Assembly (NCBI GenBank): GCA_036346255.1
Contig: CM070633.1
Span: 18,042,001-18,106,000 of the forward strand
DNA from: Ampelocalamus luodianensis
Taxonomy: Eukaryota; Streptophyta; Magnoliopsida; Poales; Poaceae
Direction: 5' to 3'
Length of the DNA: 64,000 bases
Shown: positions 31,490 to 44,901 of the stretch, in pieces
Numbering within the stretch: the stretch's first letter is position 1
Layout of the letters: each line of letters opens with the position of its first letter
The notes under the pieces: model-generated
What the model was told of the DNA's origin: nothing
What the model saw: only the letters and a program-made list of their open reading frames with translations
Database searches by the model: none
Made by a program: the position numbers and the translations under genes

Positions 31490-34400
31490 GTTAATCAACT
31501 TAAAAGTTTGACACACTGGTGCACAGTAGGATGGGGATGGGCCAATCATTGCATTTACGTTTCCTTATATCGTTTTGATTATTGCTGATATGAATTGAGT
31601 TTGGCTGCTTATTAATTAATTATTATGATTATTATGAGTGGGATTAGTCGTTGTTGAGAGGTTAAGGTCGTGGTTGTGACCCAGGGCTTTACCAGGTTAC
31701 ACCACCGTTCGTGGAGTGGGAATAGAGAAGTGCTACCCCGGATATCTTAGTATAGGTGTCGATAGCGAGAATCTTTAGAAGAGTTGTTCTCTTCCTTGAA
31801 TTTGAATGTTGGTCAACCCTTATCCGGTTGCGATTGTTGGGTTGCTTTGAAATTATTGGTGTTTCCATTGGCTTAATTTGTCCCGTAAATCAATTATTAT
31901 TTTTTCCCAACCGTTGAGTTATTCTCGCGATTGGTGAACTTTGCTAATTGTCAAGATTGACTTTTGTAGGGAGTTTTGTTTTCTTATTGGAAAGCATGAC
32001 CTATTTATTAAACGATGTTTTGGTTAATGAAAGTTTCCTTTTGCAAGTCCTTTAGTTCATGAAGGCTTTGACTCAATGTATCTCTCTTGGGTATTTTGAG
32101 CGTTGAAGATTAATGGTTGTGTTATGAGTTTCAAGTTGAGTCCGTAGTGTGTGCATGCTCGATCTTAACTAAAGTCCTTATCAAAGAAAGTTGAATGAGT
32201 GGAGGTTGTCCCTAGTGGTTCTTGATGAGTGTGACTAAGAGTATGACAATATTTAGTTGGAATCAATAGAGTTATTAAGAGGTGTGGTATTTTGATGAAT
32301 TGGTCTGATCGTTAGGATTGTGGAATCAGGTAGATTTACTGGATAGCATGGAGTAATGTATCTCTATGGATTAGCTTACCCATTAGCGATGGTTATGTTA
32401 AGAATGTGTTTGAACGATGCTTTAGAGGATATCAAATTGGAAATTTTTCGTAAACTAGTTACTTGATGGTCATACATAATTGTTAGATTGAAACATGTAT
32501 ATTAGATTAGACGAACGTTGAGGTAGCACGTTGTGAAACCCTGTTGTACCGGCGATGAGATTATTAAATGTTGTCTTTGTGTTTATAGATGGTTATGTGA
32601 TTACAAACAGAAGTAGGACCCTATTTGTATACATGATACATACAATTGACAATTGTTAATGACAGTTGGAGCGGGTGTGAGTAACACTAATGGTTGAGTG
32701 GGTGATTGAGTATGTGGCCTCTGATAGTGTGCTTTGTGAAAGTATCATTTGATAGTATGAACTAGTTAAAATAGGTTTGTTTCAACCATGTGGCTTGTGT
32801 TTCTTTTGGAGAAATTTATGATGGGATAAGAGGCTATGATGAGTCTCGCTAAGAGTGTATTATTACGTTACTAATGTGATTGTCAGTAAGGGATTATGAT
32901 GATAATATTGAATGTTTTGTATAAAGGGACTGGATCGCTCGCCAGATGTTGATTAATTGAATATGTTTCTAGTTCGCATTTGTGATCTTTCAGACCTCAT
33001 GTTGATGTGATAGCCGAATTTGTTTAGAGCAAAGTGACGTGTTGAGAGGTGTTATTAGTTCCTAAGTGGATTAGGTGTTGTGATCTTCAAATACTCTTCG
33101 TCGCAATTGCCATGGTGATGCGGTAACCAGCAAAAGTCGAGTGAAGTAGAAGTGTTTGAGATTGAAGTAAAGTTTCATAACTTGCAGATTATTGAGGATT
33201 GTCTAAAACTTTTGTTCTTGCCCATAAGAGTTCTCCGAATTCTAAAAGCGGTGTTTTATTCTAAATGCGAGGTTTGATATTCTCTACGATTGTGGGACGT
33301 GTGCCCTCAACTTTGATCATATCTTTTGGTTTTCGAGAACATTTGATCGATTGTTTCTCTTGATCTTGTAACTCTGTAAGTGGTAACGTTTTCCTTTGTG
33401 CTGAAATTTATTTCTATTTGCCTCTTCTTCTAAGAAAGGGTTAACCGATTGTATTGTAAAGTCTCGTAGGTGGTGTTTTGGCATCTAGGCAGTGGTGGTC
33501 TAGTAGATGGTTTGGTGAACCCTTAGGTGTCGGAGTTGTCCGAGAGGCTGGAGTAATAAATCAATTTATTAGAATAACCCTTGGAGAGGATTTGAGTTAA
33601 AAGAATAATTGTCTTTGGAGCTAACAGATTTCGTTATCGCAACTAGTAGGACCTATAGCGAGATATAGTCCAAGATTTGGTGTTCTTTTGACCGAGCATT
33701 AGAATTAGCAAGTATGGAAATCGGATCAATTTATTAGAGTATCGCAATTTGGTAGTATTGCGAGGCTATGAAAGTTATTCTTGATGATGTGGTTGAATGA
33801 GAGTGAGATTACAACGTAATCGAATCGCCATGTCAATTAATGGGATAATGGAAAATGTTGAGTAACGTCAAGAGTGATTTGGCTTTAAATGAGTAACCTT
33901 CTGAGAGTTATAATCTTTGTAAAGGTAAACTGGTCAAGAAAAGATTTTCATGATGATGTTAATGAGTGAGTATGTTGGAATTGTGGGATTTTACGGATTT
34001 AATCTGAGGATTTCCCTATATTTTTATGAGAAATTCGTTGTAGGAGTCTTGGAGTTTAATTTGGGCTTTGCATTTTTATGCTAGGACTTGGGGCACCCAA
34101 TGATTATGTGTAGAGGAGGTAGATTAAGTGTGGGTTTCGAACAGTGAGATGATCATTGATAGAGGCCTTTTAGAGAAAGTATATGAATGTGAGAGCTGTG
34201 AATTCCAAGTTGTTTATTTCTAAAAGATTAAGGAGATGTGATTGCGTGTGTAATCTATTTTGAGATGCATTGGAAGTCACCTGTCAAATTAATCATGTCG
34301 ATAGAGGAGTTGTTGAGAGAAAGTTTTGGTGGCGTCGATAGAGCCTTTATACGGAATTGTGGATGATGTATTTCAACTTGAGTGTAACGTTGAGATTGTC

Positions 34401-35346
34401 AAGTTAAGAGAGATGAGTTAGTGTGTTTTGCGATGAACTGAAACTCCAAAGTTGAGAGAGATTTTATTCTTAAGAGATCTTGAGAAATTGATACTTCCTC
34501 AAAGGAGTGAATTGTTTCCTCGATTCTCGTTTGAGTTTTGTCTTTGTTGACCAATGTCTTTCGTAAGTTGAGTTTGACTTCGATTTTGAGTACGTTTGGT
34601 TCTTATCGGTTCGGGAAGAATAAAGAAAGTTTTGATTTGGGCATTTAAAATGATTACTCCTTTGGTTTTCGTGATGTTTATTCGCAAACCGCCACTTGGA
34701 AGGTGGAAGGGTTTTCGTGATGAAATTCGATTTTGGATTTGACTCCTTAGCACTTGTGGTAACGCTTTAGTTGCGATATGATTTTTTTAGATAGGTTTTG
34801 TTGGTCAAAAGTTTGCTTAAAGAGAGTTTTGTCGTTTGATTCCGGTTAAAGGAGGTGGTCCTTGCTTTAGTGAGAGTTTATTTGAGAAGGTGGAACACGA
34901 GTTACTGTGTTCTATGTGCATGTCGTGTGGTTCGGTATCCTTGGGAAGGTTAACCCAAGTTACATTGGGTTGTTCTCGCTAGATGGCGTATCACGAGGGG
35001 ATATCTCGAGTCCGTCTTGTGAGTGCGTAACGTCTTGTATGTTCTAGTGTTGAGTGAGTACAGGAGATCCGAGTTTGAAGCCGGTTGCACCGTTGACCAT
35101 CAGTGAGATCTTACCTTGGAATCTTGACCGGTGAGTGTACGGAAGGTTGGGTCGAGTGTTCGATCGGGCGTTGTATCCGTCTTTGTGTTGTGGTCCTCGG
35201 TCCAAGAGAGACTACTTGGGAAGTTGGAGTTTTGCGTCTTTGGAGCTTTAACCGGTGTTGTTCCCAGCGAGTGCGTGGTTACCGTTGTTCGTTCTCAATC
35301 GTGGTTGTTCTTTTGCTTAGCGTGTTTAGATTCGGGTGAATCTGTT
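31490..35346 (+). mobile_element. Element C interior, non-coding
   Basis: 3.9 kb related throughout to the interiors of A and B (ACACCACCGTTCGTGG near 31702, GTGCCCTCAAC near 33301, GTTGACCAATGTCTTTCG near 34548, CAAACCGCCACTTGGAAGG near 34685). No frame longer than about 85 codons and no gag, reverse transcriptase or integrase motif. The hairpin at 34952-34971 is perfect here. Confidence 0.7.
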
Positions 35347-35357
35347 AAGGGGTAGAA
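35347..35357 (+). other. Element C polypurine tract
   Basis: AAGGGGTAGAA directly before the 3' LTR. The same position holds AAGGGGGGTAGAA in A and AAAGGGGTAGAA in B. Confidence 0.8.
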
Positions 35358-36810
35358 TGTAATACCGATAGTGTGAAAAGCATTTGAATCGGAGAGATTA
35401 TTTATTCGGGAGGATTAATTAATCGGGAGGAGGTTCTTTAGAAAATCGCCAAATCGGGAATTGAGGGGGTTTCGCGTTTAGTGGGCAACTGGCTTGGGCC
35501 TTGGCCCAAGAGGGACCAAGGTGGCGGCCAAGGAGAGGGGGCTGCCACTTCCACCCCAAACCCTAGCCGCCCCCTCCCCATCTCCCCTCCTCTCCACTCC
35601 CCACCTCCCCCTTTCGGCCACCACCTCCTCCACACCTCCCCTCCACCCCCTTGCGAACCTCTCCACCTCCCCTCCACCTCCATTGCTGCTGGCCAAAAGA
35701 GAAGAGGAACCCCTTTGCAGCCGGCCAAGGAGGAAGAAGAAGGGGAAAAGAAGAGAAGGGAAGAAGGAAGAGAAGAAAGGGAGAGGGAAGAAGGATCCAC
35801 GACCGGGAACTCGTGGTGATCATCATCCGCACAGCATGCCTTCGTCGTTTCGGCAAGGGTAACCCGTGATTCTTTGTTTTGGGGTCGTTTTCTAGTTGTA
35901 CATTTTCGGATGTCAGTTCGTCGATATTCTGCAGCAGTGAAGTTTGTCGGTTTTGATTAGGTTAGAACCAGAATTGGGTCTGGGTATCTCCTAGAAAGTT
36001 GTGGGTATTGTAGTTATCTTTCATTTCCGACAAGAATCAAGTCATTCGGACTTCGGTAGCCAAAGTTATGTTTTTTTTAGTATTTCTATGTTTCTGGAGA
36101 GAAGCAGAATTGCTAGTGTTGGTTAACCTGATAGAAGCACATACTTAGAGGGGTTTCCAGAGGGTCTCACCATAACGAAAAATTAGGCTAATCCTCTTAG
36201 CTTTCAGGAAAACTAAAGATCACTAAATTCGGACAAACGTAGAGAAAGTTATGATAGTTTCTTTGTCGCTGTCCAGAAACCCGACGTGAAATGTTTGCTC
36301 TGATTAAATAGATTGGTAGGACTGGTAGATGGCCGAATCAGAGGGTCTCCCCAACTAAGTTTATTTAGAAATTTTAATTACCTTTCCAGAATGTCCAAGA
36401 TCATCCTATTTGGACTCCTGAGCAGAAAGTTATGAAATTAGAAAAGTTAGAAATGATAAGAAGTTAGCAATTTCGATTGTAATGTTGTGTATGCTTTTGG
36501 TCCAGTATGTTGGTCTTAGATTGGGATATCTTTATGTTCAGGTGGGAGCGTGATCCCAGGGCAGCGCCCTCTTTGCGTCCACCGCTCTCGCACGGTCAAG
36601 GCAAGTATTCGGGTTATAGCGTATTTTTGGTTGTATGATATGATTGTTGTGATTGCTTGTTGTAGCCTTGCACGAATATTAGTGTAATGAGTTTTCCTTA
36701 TATCTTGATGAATGCAAGCTATGGTTAATGTTTCCCTTGAGCGTGGCCAAATCTTACATGTTGTTATGTACATGTTAAATTCTTGGGTATGAAAGACGTG
36801 GGCATGGAGC
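35358..36810 (+). repeat. Element C 3' LTR, left part
   Basis: Matches 15746-17255 of the 5' LTR until the D insertion. Differences are mostly short losses in G or C runs (GGCCGGCC to GGCGGCC, ACCTGGGC to ACTGGC) and a loss of about 60 bp near 36435. It carries the donor GTAACC at 35861 and the mini-exon 36542-36600. Confidence 0.93.
36806..36810 (+). other. Target-site duplication of D, left copy
   Basis: GGAGC; the identical GGAGC is at 52040-52044. Confidence 0.95.
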
Positions 36811-37234
36811 TGTGAGGACCCGGAATATTTAACTAGTAACACTTAACCTCCAAATGGCTCTAGCATTACTAATTAAACATTCTAAGCCTCGATGGGCATA
36901 TGCTTCCCAGAATTGCAGCATATGCACATCATCACAAAATTATACATCAATTCCATACACATACATCACTAAATTCAACAACGACACACACGAAGTAAAG
37001 TTATTACAAAAGAGAGCCGACCGGACAAATATAACATTATACAAGAATGACAGCGGAAGCAAAAGCGCCATAAGATGGCTAGAACAAAAGTCGACCGGTT
37101 AGCCACACACCCACAAGGCAACCGCAGGGCCGCCAAGCTAGTCGCCCATAGCTACCACAACACAGCTCACAAAAGTGAGGCCCCTCAGGATCACCTTCTT
37201 CCTCTGCAACAAAACAATTAAGCGTAGCAACTGA

Positions 37235-37255
37235 GTACAAAGATTGTCTTTGTAC
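37235..37255. other. Perfect 8-bp hairpin before the LTR D acceptor
   Basis: Arms GTACAAAG and CTTTGTAC, loop ATTGT, about 30 nt upstream (element strand) of the TTGTTTTGTTGCAG acceptor at 37204. It stands where A, B, C and F-right carry a GAGTC...GACTC hairpin. Confidence 0.7.
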
Positions 37256-38362
37256 CCGCAAGACTGACGTGTGGAATAGCAGACCTATTCATAACTACAT
37301 GCAAGCTTATTTAGGTGGAGGTTGTATGTCTCATTTTGCATGAAGCCAACTTTATTTGCAATAATGTGATACATTTTAAAAGCAAGTTTGCAAATCTGTT
37401 TAGTTATCAAAGTAACATGATAAGTAAAGATACATACAAGTAACCACTGGAAGTGACTATCCCAATAGTCACCACAACATAGCACGAATCCCGATTCGTA
37501 CCACCCATCAAGTTTTAATTTAAAAGGTTGTAGTCTAACTCTTGAAAGACCTTGCCAGCGTGTCTATAACCTAGGGCGAGGCTATTCGAATAGTTTTAAC
37601 CTGCGGGGGTGTACCAATGTACCCACACTTGAGACCGCCTTTAAGCCACAAAGCACACTTAGAAGGTATCTTTGCACGGCTAAGTCCTCGAGACTTTTCC
37701 AATATTGTGTATCAACCACGAGCCGCTCGTATGGATAGAAACACCATACGCTTACATTGCAAGCGAAAGACAACAAATCCCATCACGGGTGAAGTCTTTC
37801 GGACACTGTCTCCCAACACCATCCCTCCTGCGACCTCGTGCGACCCGAGGCAATACATAAAGTACTAAGTCAAGAGAGGTCCCATACCCTCTAATGTGGT
37901 TAGCGCTAAAATGCTTGGTTTAGTGTAACAAGATGTTCGGTCCTTGTTGACTCAGGCACCATTCCAGTCACACCCGAAAATCACACCAACATACCATTGT
38001 GCCCAAGTCTAAATAATTTTGCTTTCAGTTTTAGTTTTCATAAGTAGACATGGCACAAGGTGGAAATCATAAATCATAATAAGTTTTGTGTGATCAAGGT
38101 TATCGACTAGTCGATAACCGCCCATTTCTACCGAAGCTAAGCATGGCTAAGCAATTAATTCGCAACTACTAAGTGACAAGAGCCCATCCACGAACTCTAA
38201 ATCACAGCAAGTAACCTAGGCTCATGGTAGTAGAGGATAATCATTTGCTAAGGAAATGCATCTACTAGGCCAACTATTAAAACAAAGTAGCAATGCATAC
38301 ATAGAATTTGTAATCAACATAAATAATTAAAATACTGGGATTAACATGATCAAACTGCTTGC

Positions 38363-38425
38363 CTTCTTGCTGTTGCTCAATTTGTTGTGGAGGGTCACTC
38401 TCGGGATTACCGCAAATGTCGAATC
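38363..38425 (-). other. LTR mini-exon candidate (D, left LTR)
   Basis: 63 nt on the minus strand between TTTGCCTTTCGCTTAG and GCAAGCAG. One frame reads GFDICGNPESDPPQQIEQQQ, sharing ESDP and QQ with LTR E at the same offset. The copy in the right LTR is 48458-48520. Confidence 0.6.
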
Positions 38426-41400
38426 CTAAGCGAAAGGCAAAAAGAACCAAGAACAACCAATAAGACGAGCCACAATTAAACAAATGAGCAAGCAAAAATT
38501 ATCCAAATGCGACGAAATTTATACATAGGGTAGAATACGAATATACCTAGACATAGAAACTGGAAAAACCTAATTTGGATTTGTGGTGCAAAAGATATTA
38601 CCTAAAAACACATTTTCGGCCATAATTAGCACTGTAGCAAAAACATTTTCTAGAAAGGTTTTGAGGCTGAAATTTTTATGGAGTTGCCTACTGGTATAGA
38701 GGTAACCCATATAAAATTTTTAGGTCATTTGGAGTCAAAATGATTTAGTTATGATTTTTCTAAGATGCAAAACTGACATGATGCACTTTCCAGAAATATA
38801 AACATGTGCAAAACCCATTCCATATTATAGTATGATAACAGAGGGATTTCCTAACATCAAATTTCTATTTTTAGAATTTACAGGGAATTATTGGTGCCTA
38901 TTACAATCATTAAATGAATTTTTAATTGCTATTAATAAGGTTAAATCCATTAACATATTTTTCTGGTGCTGATTTAGACCTATCACCATTTTTAGATTAA
39001 AGTTTAGTTAATAACAAATTTATCAAAGTTAAAATCATTCAATTTGCAGATATACAGAAAAAGATATGCATTTTCCAAGTTTTAATACAATTCTGGAATA
39101 TATAAAAAATAGCAGAAAACAAGCTATTAAAGATTACAGAATTTTCTACTACACACGACTAAAAGCATTTTTATATTAAACTTTAGTGGAATACAAATTT
39201 ATTACAGATTGGTTTCATGTAAAAGGACTTATCTAAATTAGTTATGAATTTCTAAAGTTTTGATACAATTTTGGTTGATAAATAATTACTTACGAAATAA
39301 AAACCAACCCAACCGACAATAAGCAGCGTGGGCGCTCGTGGGCGTCGATGTGAAATCAACGAGCCACACGCGCGAAAACAGCGCGCGCGCGCGCGATTCA
39401 TGCGAGAACCCACCGTTGGATCAAGATCCAGCGGCTCACGAGGAAGAATGCAGCGGAGGGTGCGATTGCCTCGGCGAACCACGACCGCAGATCTAAAGAT
39501 GAGCAGCTCGAACCCAAATCTAGCGGAAGGTCCGATTGCACACATGATCTCGGCGCGAGATCACGAGATGGGCGGTCGAGATGATGAGGAACCGGAGGTC
39601 GAACGCATACAAGATCTAGGCCGCAGATCGTGAAATGGACGGTGGTCCAAGATCGAGGTGCAATCTGGAGTGCTGACACGTGGGGCCACATGTCAGTGAC
39701 TGAGAGTCACACATGCGAGATTTAACACACGTGCACAGTGCACGTGGGCCCACCTGGCAGTGACTTAAAAGAGGCTTTTAGGACAGCTAATTAATTACTA
39801 ATGCCCAATGATTAGTGATGATTAGCAATTGATGTGTCCTAAAGATTTTGAACAGAGGCGATTCAGGGACAGAGGGCCCACTCGTCAGTGACCCAAAAAG
39901 GTAATTTCGGACGCATCTATTGCTAACAATGATCAGCAATAAATGAACCCAAAATCCGCCCTAATGACTTCTGGTTTTCTGTTTTAGGCTTACGGGCCCA
40001 CATGTCAGTGAGACATCTGGCCAGGTTAAGACGCCATTAATACAAGCAATGATTGGGTATTAACTGTGTCCTAACAAAATGACAACGGCGCTCCCAGCTG
40101 ACAAAAACCGAGCGACTTCCACGGCTTGTCGCCGGCGACTCCGATCGCGGCGGCGCCGGACAATGACCAAAATGGGATCGCAATAACACCTGGAATCTAA
40201 TGGTGGCATTCTCGCCGCGGCGAGGACTAGAACAGCCGGCTGGCGGAAAGCGAAACGGAACCCTACGGCTAAACACGAAAATAGCGAAAAGCTCAGCTGC
40301 AGACCTAGGATGCGGGTGCCATAGCTTCTAAGGACTAATAAGAAGCTACCTTAGCAAGAAGAGGCTTCAAAGACGGCCGGAGAAGCTTGACCACGGTGGA
40401 AGCTCGCCGGACTTGGAGAAGAAAACCCGAAAATGACACCTGAGCCACATGAGTGATACAAGCATGAATATAGCTTCATTATGATCCTGAAGCTATAAGA
40501 GCAAGAGATGAGGAAGTGGTGCACTTACGGAGCGAGGAAGGCGATACTCACTTTTCGGCGAATTTGAACAAAACCCCAAATTGGACCATTCACGAGAATC
40601 AAATCCAAAATTAAGTGAGAAATGTCCAAGATAATAAAGGGATAAGGTTAGGCGAAGAAACATGAAGGAGGACCACTGGAACACCAAGAACACGATGGAG
40701 CTCCACGGGTCAACAATGGCGATTTGCCATTTTTAGGTATTAAGCTCCAATCGTGAGTGAGGCTTGGTGGTGATCTAAAGAGATACTAGGAAGCAATGAG
40801 GGTGCTTATAAAGCCTTGAGGGCATTAGGGTTTGCACCACAAGCTCTCGGCGGCAAAACCCAAAGCACAATGAGCGTGAGACAAGGGAAAAAGGTTGGGG
40901 ATGGTGCATTAGGGTATGGCACGGCTCGGAGGGTCTCCCATGCCCTAAATGTCGACTAGAGTGATGGAGGCATGAAATGGCACCGCCATGCCCTCCACTA
41001 TTCATGCGGCTAGAGGTTGAAGAAGACTAGGAAAGACACTCGGGCGATTCTCAGCCGTAGGATTCAAAGCGAGCAGCAGAGATTACGCCACGCCTCAGGG
41101 TTAAAACACACGGGAGATTACGAGCCCTACGATTAGAAAGCGAGCGACTCGGATTGCTCCACGTCGCAAACTCTCATTTACCACGAAGAGTGCGGGCGTT
41201 GGATCTTAATCCAGCGGCTCAGATTCAAAAATGCAACCGGATGGTCAGAAGGGTTGGGAGATCTCAATGGTTGGATGGGAATCTAACGATCGACAATCAA
41301 ACTTGCAGCGGAGGGTCCGAATGGTTTCACGCGCGCGGGCGTGCGATTTAGATCAACGGTGGGATTCACGCGCGTTTTGAAAGAGTGGCTCGGTGCGATT

Positions 41401-41964
41401 AGTTGGTGGACCGAATCAATTGGCTCGAGCCAGTCGACTCGAACGAGTAACGGTAAAACCAAGTTTGACTTTGAAATAAAAACAGAGACTTTGAAAGATT
41501 AATTTGAGATAGCAAATTAACTCCAAAAATTATGAAAATTTTACAGGAGCTTGCTAACTCAGATATTAACCTTGTGTAAAAATTTTAGATGTTTTTATAC
41601 TGTGAATAAATCTCCCAAAATTCTGCAAGGCTCTGTTTTAATGTTTGACTGAGAGTCAAACAGGTTTGACTGCCTCTTAAAATATTCAAACAATTTCTAA
41701 AAATTGTGAAATTTTTCAGAGGGGTCACATGCCATCACAGAGACTTAGGAAAAATATTTCCAGAGGATGATCATAAGATTTGACAAGATTGTTTTTTTTT
41801 GGAATGCCAAGATTTGGATCAAAAGGACTTGTGACAATGTACTACCATGATCCCTTGTACAAGAATTGTTTGGCACAACAGGAAATACATGATGTAAGAA
41901 AAAGTTTTAATTTCTACTGATTTTCTTACATTTGAAACACAAGCCCAAAATTGGGATGTTACAA

Positions 41965-41979
41965 CTCTCCCCCCCTTAC
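41965..41979 (-). other. Element D polypurine tract
   Basis: The minus strand reads GTAAGGGGGGGAGAG, directly before the 3' LTR. Confidence 0.9.
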
Positions 41980-42003
41980 AAGAATCTCGACCCGAGATTC
42001 CGT

Positions 42004-42438
42004 TTACTCGGAGAAGAAGGAAGGAAAATCTGCACGAAGGCGATCTTCTCGCTCCCAAGTTGCCTCATCTTCATAATGGTTTGACCACTGAACCTTAAGG
42101 AACTTGATGACACGGTTCCTCGTTCTCCGTTCAGACTCCTCAAGAATACGAACAGGATGCTCGCGGTAGGTCAAATTCTCCTGCACATCGAGAACCTCCA
42201 ATGGAGCTTCCTCAGTCGGGACACGGAGGCACTTCTTCAGGTGTGAAACATGGAACACATCATGCACACCCTCAAGTGCAGTTGGTAGCTCCAATCGGTA
42301 CGCAACTGTTCCAACTCTCTCGACGATACGGTAAGGCCCAACATATCGAGGAGCCAACTTGCCCTTGATGCCAAAACGCTGATGGCCCTTCAAGGGTGAG
42401 ACTTTGAGATACACAAAGTCATTGGGCTCAAAGCTCAA
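42004..42438 (-). pseudogene. pol: D pol: integrase C-terminus and chromodomain
   Basis: Open for 144 codons. It starts in the integrase C-terminal part (DFVYLKVSPLKG, FGIKGKLAPRYVGPYRI, DVFHVSHLKKCL). It continues to a chromodomain-like end (HPVRILEESERRTRN, VKFLKVQWSNHYEDEATWE in outline) and stops at FPSFFSE. In chromoviruses this tail is thought to direct integration into heterochromatin. This is the best-preserved stretch of D's coding region; upstream the frame is broken near 42440-42550. Confidence 0.9.
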
Positions 42439-42550
42439 CTCACGGCGGCGGCGATGCGCATAGCTCTTACGCCTAGGCGGGCGTGCGCGGATGCTCGCGA
42501 ATCAAGCTGACGTGACTTTCGGCCTCATTGATCGAATCGGGCGGCGCCGC

Positions 42551-43335
42551 TCACGATCTCGACCAGTTCAATGGGGTTCTGCATCTCCTTCCATACAAAG
42601 CCTCAAATGGTGCCATGCCAAGGCGGCTGAAAGTGTTGTTGTAGGAGAACTCGGCAAATGGTAGGCACTTCTCCCACTTTTTCCCATAGGAAAGAACACA
42701 AGCACGGAGCATATCTTCCAACACTTGGTTGACTCGCTCCGTCAGCCATCGATCCCGAGGATGAAAGGTCATCTTGAAATGAAGCGGGTCCCCATTGCCT
42801 CTTGCGAGACTATGCCAAACCGCGAGGTGAAAAGTGCACCACGATCGAAATAATCGTCTTGACACCGTGAAGACTCACAATCCTCGAGACATAAAGTTCG
42901 GCCAAAGGCCCCACGGCGAGTCTTGCGGGAAGGAAATGTGCCACTTTAGTCAACTTTGTCGATCACGACCCAAATAGCATCATTCCCTTTGGACGAGCGG
43001 GGCAATCCGGTGATGAAGTCCATGCCAACGGAATCCCACTTCCATTCCGGCACGGGCAAAGGCTGAAGGAGACCTGCTGGACGCTGATGCTCGGCCTTCA
43101 CACGACAGCACACGTCGCACTCGGCAACGAACCTGGCAATCTCGCGCTTCATCCGGGTCCACCAGAATCTCTGACGAAGATCCTGATACATCTTGGTAGC
43201 CCCGGGGTGAATAGACAAAGGAGAGTCATGGGCTTCGCGGAGAATCATATTCCGCAATTCCATGACCTTAGAAACCACAAGACGCCGCCCAAACCACACA
43301 ACGCCATGCTCGTCCTCTGAAAAGCACTTGGCCAT
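42551..43335 (-). pseudogene. pol: D pol: integrase zinc-binding and catalytic core
   Basis: An HHCC zinc-binding site is intact at 43230-43108 (H-x6-H-x29-C-x2-C, including SIHPGATKMYQDL). The first catalytic Asp lies in GMDFITGLP at about 43020. The core continues in another frame as RVNQVLEDMLRACVLSYG, then FAEFSYNNTF and FEALYGRRCRTPLNW. The stretch holding the second catalytic Asp (about 42850-42945) is scrambled by frameshifts. It cannot encode a working integrase as read. Confidence 0.9.
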
Positions 43336-43362
43336 CCCATCCTTGATGTTACGCTTGATCGC

Positions 43363-43828
43363 TCACACGGCATCATGCTGCTGTGCCGCCTTGATTTGGT
43401 CCACCAAGGTTGGTTGCACAACCAATGTAGCAAGAGAACCGTGCTCGATCAAACCCAAATTGAGGCGCTGGAATTCTGAAATGAGGGTAGGCTGCTGCTC
43501 TTGGAGCATCAACATGTTGCAATACACCTTAGTCGAGTGCATCCGCAACGACATTGGCCTTGCCGGATGGTGCTGAATGCCCATGTCATAGTCCTTGATC
43601 AATTCCAACCATCTTCTTTGCGAGGTTCAGATCTGTTGGGTGAACAAGTACTTCAAGCTCTTGTGGTGAATACACCTCACAGCGGTTACCAATCGGATAA
43701 TGCCGCCAAATCTTGAGTGCATGGACCATGCAGACTAACTCCAAGTCATGAGTAGGATAGTTGAGTTCATGAGGCCTCAAGCGTCGCGATGCATAGGCCA
43801 CAACCTTGCCTTCTGCATAAGAACACAA
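43363..43828 (-). pseudogene. pol: D pol: RNase H and linker
   Basis: VVAYASRRLRPHELNYPTHD then LELVCMVHALKIWRHY matches the gypsy RNase H-like domain that removes template RNA. Small indels near 43600-43660 shift the frame. The downstream part resumes with ELIKDYDMGIQHHP in the 43363-43608 frame. Confidence 0.85.
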
Positions 43829-43902
43829 CCAAGACCACGACGGGAAGCATCACAATAGATATCAAAACTCTTGTGAATATCGGGAGAACAAGCAGAGTGA
43901 GG

Positions 43903-44901
43903 TCAACCGCTTCTTGAGTTCTGAAAACTCACATCACAAGCAGCGGACCACTCAAATTTCTTGTCTTTCTTAAGAAATTCGGTCATAGGCCGCAATCTTG
44001 GAGAAATTCTCGATAAAGCGGCGATAGTAGCCACCAACCCAAGAAAACTCGCGTCGGTGACCGACTTGGTGACCCCAAGATAGCACATCACCGACCTTGC
44101 TAGGATCCTGACCACACCTCTGCTTGAAAGAACATGGCCCAAGAATGCCACTTCCTTCAACGAACTCGCACTTCTTTGAATTTGGCATACAATTTGGTGC
44201 TCACGCAGACTGCCCAACACAAGCTTAAGATGCTCGGCATGCTCTTCTTCACTCTTGGAGTAGATAAGGATATCATCGATGAATACCACCACAAATCTAT
44301 CCAAATACTCCATGAATACCGAGTTCATAAGATTCATGAATAAGCGGAGCATTAGTCAAACCAAAAGACATGGCGGTGTACTCGTAAAGGCCATAACGCG
44401 TAGCAAAAGCCGTCTTAGGAATATCCTCGCCGACGATCGACTTGATGATAGCCATCTCAAGTCAATCTTGGAAAGGCGGTGCTCGATCAATTGATCGAAA
44501 AGATCATCAATACGGGGCAAAGGATACTTGTTCTTTACCGTCACCTCATTAAGCGGACGGTAGTCAACACACATGCGCAAGGTCTTGTCCTTCTTCTTTA
44601 CAAAGATAACTGGACAACCCCAAGGAGATGAGCTAGGACGGATAAAACCCATCTCTTGCAGCTCACCCAGCTGCTTCTTCAGCTCCTCCAACTCATTAAG
44701 AGGCATGCGATACGGCCTCTTAGAAATGGGGGCGGTACCGGCCAGCAACTCGATCACAAACTCCAGGTCTCGAACAGGAGGCATCCCTGGCAAATCTTCA
44801 GGAAAGACATCCGCGAAGTCACACACCGTGGGGACGTCGTGAATCTCCAATGCTGGCTTTGCTTCAAGGACATAAAGATGGGGCTCTCGAAGCTGCGGCA
44901 A
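43903..44901 (-). pseudogene. pol: D pol: reverse transcriptase
   Basis: The N-terminal part (44901-44356) shows VCDFADVFPEDLPGMPP, RMPLNELEELKKQL, SSSPWGCPVIFVKKKD and CVDYRPLN. After a frame break near 44350-44460 the catalytic motif FIDDILIYSK appears at about 44283-44254, followed by EEVAFLGHVLS-type sequence and MTEFLKKDKKFEWS. The order and spacing fit a Ty3/gypsy reverse transcriptase. At least three frame breaks. Confidence 0.92.

Larger units (their letters stand above)
36811..41963 (-). repeat. Element D 3' LTR
   Basis: 5153 bp, ends TGTGAGGACC/GGGATGTTACA on the plus strand. On the element strand: TATA-like TTTATAAG (40805-40812), a first donor region near 40525 weakened to CCGTAAGTG, palindrome arrays (39400-39660), a mini-exon (38363-38425), hairpin 38098-38119, hairpin GTACAAAG/CTTTGTAC (37235-37255), and an acceptor with the next exon starting at 37203. 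Open frames inside it are not genes. Confidence 0.93.

Noticed and set aside
38098..38119. LTR hairpins as microRNA precursors
   Set aside because: Stems are 6-10 bp, much shorter than the roughly 20-bp duplex of a plant microRNA precursor.
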